NCBI GenBank assembly: GCA_950295325.1
Contig: OX485804.1
Location: 67,430,033-67,494,032, forward strand
Reading direction: 5' to 3'
Length of the DNA: 64,000 nt
From: Polytrichum commune
Lineage: Eukaryota > Streptophyta > Polytrichopsida > Polytrichales > Polytrichaceae
Shown here: piece after piece, positions 59,965 to 64,000 of the stretch
Numbering within the stretch: position 1 is the first letter of the stretch
Layout of the letters: each line of letters opens with the position of its first letter
Made by a program: the position numbers and the translations under genes
Notes under the pieces: model-generated
Told to the model about the DNA's origin: nothing
The model's input: only the letters and a program-made list of their open reading frames with translations
The model's database searches: none

Positions 59965-60285
59965 AAGGTGATTGGGCCTAGTTCGGTTACTTGTCTTAAA
60001 CAGACACCTATGTGTGCAGCTACGAACTAACACCAAAAAGACATGTGTTCATAAGAGATTGGATTACGTGCTTTATAACAGTACTCAACGTTGTGCGTTT
60101 GTTTTGCGGGCCTTGGGAATATAACCATGAGATGTTGGGGGCTCAATTTAAATCTGAGCCATTCCATGATTATGTTCCCATAGCCCACAAAACGGAAACA
60201 CGTCACTAAGCAATGTTATGTTAAACTTTGTTGATCCTTCTAAGTTCGATAGTCAACGCAATTGTTTTTTTTTGGGGGGGGGGGG
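59965..60285 (+). repeat. Dispersed G-tract family (family 1), copy with an insertion
   Basis: GGTTACTTGTCTTAAACAGA, ACACCAAAAAGACATGTGTT, AGAGATTGGATTACGTGCTT, then about 150 bp of foreign sequence, then TTCTAAGTTCGATAGTCAAC and a 14-base G run at 60274-60287. Confidence 0.75.
60070..60222. mobile_element. Small foldback element nested in a family 1 copy
   Basis: GTTTTGCGGGCCTTGGGAAT near the left and, in reverse complement, GTTTTGTGGGCTATGGGAAC near the right form inverted arms. A related segment lies at about 50440-50590. Target duplication was not identified. Confidence 0.5.
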
Positions 60286-60699
60286 GGTATATGATCAAAT
60301 AATGAGAAGAAAAATCTCCACTTTGATGACATTAATTTTTGGATGTGTCGATTATCTTGCACCCAGTCATGTTTCATATCTTACAAGACATCATGGGTGC
60401 AAAGCTCAAAGTGCATGTTTTAGACCCAGCTACGTACCTTAGTCTTTGAGAGGTCCACCACATCTAACGCATCAAATGCATATATATACCTCACGTAACA
60501 TGCGGCGTATACCTACAATGTTACATACAAAAGATTAGAATATAGTTTTGTGTCCATATTTCCATCCTTGATATTTTTAGTGTTGAATGTTAGAATATCA
60601 AGGCTTGTGTAAACTGGATTATTTTGAACCTAAAATGATGTCTATAGTCTGAGCACGTTGTCCAATCTCGTGATGATGCATGTCTTTTCGGTATCCATT

Positions 60700-61520
60700 C
60701 TAAAGTACAAGCCTTGCCATAAATGTAGATACTGCTCAAATATAGGCCTACACGCCTTATAAGGCAAACAGGGCCCCTTTGACTTTTGAGTGAGTTATCA
60801 TAAATATAAATGTGTCCAGCTTCTAATTAAGCAGTTCTATCATTCCTAGCTAGCTATGAACCTAAATTAAGGTCGATGGTGCCGAATGCAGAGGTTCAAG
60901 CACTAATTATAGATACCATTACCTTTGAAAAGTATTTGATTATTCCTAGTAGCAATTGACACGGGATTCCGATGCAACATCGTAAGTTATGTCTCGTCTA
61001 GATTCCATAAACAACATTATAAGGGTTTGAAGTTTCAATGGTAGGTGACCCAAAACCAACACGGGAATCTACTTTTAATCCTCAAACGTCATGTTCATGC
61101 ATCAAAACATGTATTTGAGCTTCAAATACATGAACCTATTTCAAACCTTTTTCTTGCATAAAAACGTATGTCACTATGAGGTAATTGTGTCCAATGTGAA
61201 CCTACCTAAACTTTAGTTTTTTTTTTCAATGCACTTTTCAAATCGATGGAATGCTTCAATGATATTGGAAATTTAGGTTCATATACACAATATAAGTGCC
61301 CTTGAATACACATACATACTTTGTATTTGGATCATCAATGTCACATATGTGTGTACTTTTATTTATCCTTGACATAAGATAATGTGCTAAATAACTTGGT
61401 TTTAGATCCCCGACTCAGAAGAAAAAAATTGATTCTAATACTCGGTAAGGCTTGTAGAAATTGTGTACACAAGTTGTACAATGAGCCCCTACGTTCTTTG
61501 AGTTTTAAGGTGGTGGGCAA
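60700..61520 (+). repeat. Dispersed repeat (family 3), second copy
   Basis: The clear match to the reverse complement of PDR intron 11 runs from about 61215 to 61510. The flanking sequence from 60700 is included tentatively and holds no gene. Confidence 0.45.
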
Positions 61521-63069
61521 TTCCAAAGTCAATAGTAACTATTGCGTAGAATTTTAGGATGTTGATTTTGGTGGGTGTCGGTTTAAGCACCATCTATCTT
61601 ATGCAAATCATTGATGACCAAGATGCACGCCTTGGTACACAATTTCCTTGCTATTTTTGCAACAATAATTACCTCATAGACCAGCAAATGTGTGACAAAT
61701 TTCACATTTTTAAATGTGGAACTAATGAACAAAGAAGTAATATTCATGAAGCCCCTACTATAAATTCACGATGTGGATTGTGTCATTAGGCCTTCCATAA
61801 TCACATAAGGATTCCACCAACGCTAGAGTTTTAGGTACGAATGACCATTAAATCCATTGTGTATCACGAGAGAACATTAGTTTGAAGTAGGATATTATTT
61901 CACCTTATGCTGACTCGTCTAAAACCACCTCTTTGAGCAAAGAGAACCCCCCATTGATCTATCCAATTTTCTCTAGAATCAATACAACCTAAACGTGAGG
62001 CCCTAGAGTCGCTCTTGAACAAACCTATCATCACATTTTGAACCCCATGATTGCCTCACGCGGTGTCCAAAAGGTACATGCCAAAATACACTAATCAAAC
62101 ACCTCTTTCAATCACCAACAAGACTCGACAAAAATCAAGATGAACTAACAATGAGAACAACTATGCTTACAAGGACAACCTATATTCTAGGTGGAGTTAC
62201 CACATAATGTGTGCTGAATAAGGCATGTCGAAGCTACGATGCTAATTACTAGGCTTATCGCACACATGATGATTCCTTCTCAGCGTTGAGGCACCAAGTG
62301 GGGAAGTAATTAATTAACAACTTTTCTCCTCTCCCCAAGACACTCCCTGCAATCCTCAAATTAGGAGCCCTAGTTGACCTTGAGCTGAAAGGGCCAAGAA
62401 TTAAGGGAAATCCCAAGAGAATGCGTGAGCTCAGAGTGTTAGTTTATTGCACAGTAAGAATGAATTGTGCGTTTGACCCTCGATCCTCTGTCCTTTAATC
62501 TGCCGATCTCACAGCTTTTGATGGCTTCGACAAGCAGTGACGAAATAGTTCTTGAGCAAGTGGGAGTTGGCACTTGCAGGGAAGGGAATATTGAATCAGA
62601 TTTACACAACAATATATACATATACATATACACATACATATATATATATATATATATAAAAGTATATAAGTGTTAGGTACCATGTTCTGTGCCCAAGTGG
62701 GAGAGGTGGGCGGAACACAATGCAAGAAAACCTCAATCCGACCACCGGCATGAAACACTGAGGAAATCACGACCATCGTGGGCAGAATATTCTCATATGT
62801 TGTCTCATGTGGTCCACTCGTCTACTAGCAATAACTAATGAGTTTCCAAACTGCTCACCCAGTTGCCAAAAAAGGATCGTAGATGATCTTAGCAACTAAT
62901 AACTTATGCCGTTGCTCTACCCTTCTTTTTTGTCTCCACGGCCATGGTTTGGGAGGTAACCAAATTTGAGAGATCAAATATAGTGTGCACGAATCACAAG
63001 GAAGTTACTTGGGATGTGTGCTTTGTACTAAGCGATGTGAGCCTGATGCGGTCACTCGTCTTCATTGGG
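61521..63069. other. Unassigned sequence with a TA-rich microsatellite
   Basis: A TACATATA/TATATA microsatellite occupies about 62611-62670. No gene was recognised on either strand. Confidence 0.4.
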
Positions 63070-63200
63070 CGCCTACATTTGAGTGGTGTCTGTTAAACTA
63101 GTTAAGGAGACACACACACCCAAAAAAAAAAAAGGACACATGTTGTAATGATCTTGGATTGATATGTGTTTGAAACATAGGCACTATTCTGATTTGATAG
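63070..63200 (+). repeat. Dispersed G-tract family (family 1), copy
   Basis: CCTACATTTGAGTGGTGTCT, ACACACACCC, AAAGGACACATGTTGTAATG and GATCTTGGATT preserve the family order with an A-run inserted. Confidence 0.5.
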
Positions 63201-64000
63201 TTTATGATATAATCAGAGTAAGCCACGTGATGACTTTAAGAGAGATTTTTTTCACTCTTTTATTTTGAATATAAACGATAAATATCGGTGATTGTGCTCA
63301 ACAAACTTAAAGAGGTGTGTTGTTGGTGAAGCACCAAAGAGTTGCAAATAATGATCATGACCACAAAACTAATACACAAATATATGGGTGTATGCGAATT
63401 TTCTCATATTTGACTTGTCACCCCAATTCCAACTTGTAGCATGCACTGTTTTTTATGGCAAGGGGGAATTATCGCATGCAAGCATACTACCTATCATCCA
63501 ACATTAATGCTCTAAACCCCAACCTTGGAACTTCGATATCTGATGACAATACAAGTACTAACCCAGACTCTATCCCCACCCCAACCTGAAAACTTAAAGT
63601 TTGCTCATACCCAGATCCAATTTTCAAACTTTGGAAGCGCCCAAACCAAATGTATTCAACAACATGAACCACAATCTAAACCTTGAGTACCATAGTACCT
63701 TTTTTGAACTTTTTAAAATACAGTTTCCTAAAACTCTGTTTTCCTTAAAATAGTTTAACTGGTGCCAAAGTGGTAAAGGTACCACGGTAATCCTTGTTCC
63801 CAGTCATATAAACTCCGGTACTTAATTCAAGAGCGACAAAAGTCATGGAGATTTGCTCTTCATTTCCATGGGATGTTTGAAGCAGTGCCCAGGAAGTTTT
63901 TGGGTATAGTCGGTCAAGATGCTAGTGATTCTAAATCCAGCTGGTTACATGTTGACATCTTCCGGTTTTGCTTCATTCATTTGAGGTATATTCTTCTATA
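63201..64000. other. Unassigned sequence at the window end
   Basis: No coding region identified. A TATAAACTCC motif at 63808 could be a TATA box of a gene beyond the window, but no supporting ORF is present. Confidence 0.3.

Noticed and set aside
62439-62776. Minus-strand frames rich in Met, Tyr and Ile
   Set aside because: They translate the TA/CATA microsatellite.

Overview
This is nuclear DNA of a land plant. The evidence is two intact genes interrupted by GT-AG introns: a full-size PDR-type ABC transporter with 23 coding exons, and a chloroplast sedoheptulose-1,7-bisphosphatase (SBPase) with a transit-like N-terminus. The remaining DNA is AT-rich and full of small transposons and locally duplicated sequence. 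A decayed FCP1-like phosphatase and pieces of plant En/Spm-type transposase proteins recall what I know of moss genomes, so a bryophyte or other seedless plant is my guess. The lineage is not proven by anything here.

Layout. 0-11 kb: no intact gene. It holds four arrays of an 11-bp repeat, a decayed multi-exon gene of unknown family (about 3.2-4.4 kb), a broken transposase-like gene (6.3-7.4 kb), a broken AT-hook/FCP1-like phosphatase gene (8.1-9.8 kb), a transposase C-terminal fragment (10.2-10.6 kb) and a minus-strand ORF with a faint galectin-like look. 11-19.3 kb: an ACGT-box cluster, a four-copy tandem repeat, a pogo-like deletion derivative with TA target duplication, a PIF/Harbinger-like MITE with TAA target duplication, and a 5S rRNA-derived element. 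20.9-37.2 kb: the PDR transporter; its predicted 1,477-residue protein is unbroken, and its introns hold MITEs, a second 5S-derived copy and several tandem duplications. 37.2-44.2 kb: a degenerate satellite-like array of roughly 165-200 bp units, interrupted by a dispersed repeat that itself contains a CACTA-type MITE. 44.4-49.5 kb: SBPase, 403 residues, 8 exons. 49.5-64 kb: no recognisable gene; more copies of the dispersed repeats, a 426-bp tandem duplication and microsatellites.

The two intact genes share a strand but have no evident functional link: one is a membrane exporter or importer, the other a Calvin-cycle enzyme. The distinctive content is the repeat biology. One dispersed family appears about nine times, including inside introns of both genes. 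Introns in both genes have grown by imperfect tandem duplication of 150-320 bp units. The proximal upstream DNA of SBPase is the edge of the satellite-like array. Coordinates of repeats are approximate unless target duplications are given; splice sites were placed by reading phase and GT-AG borders.
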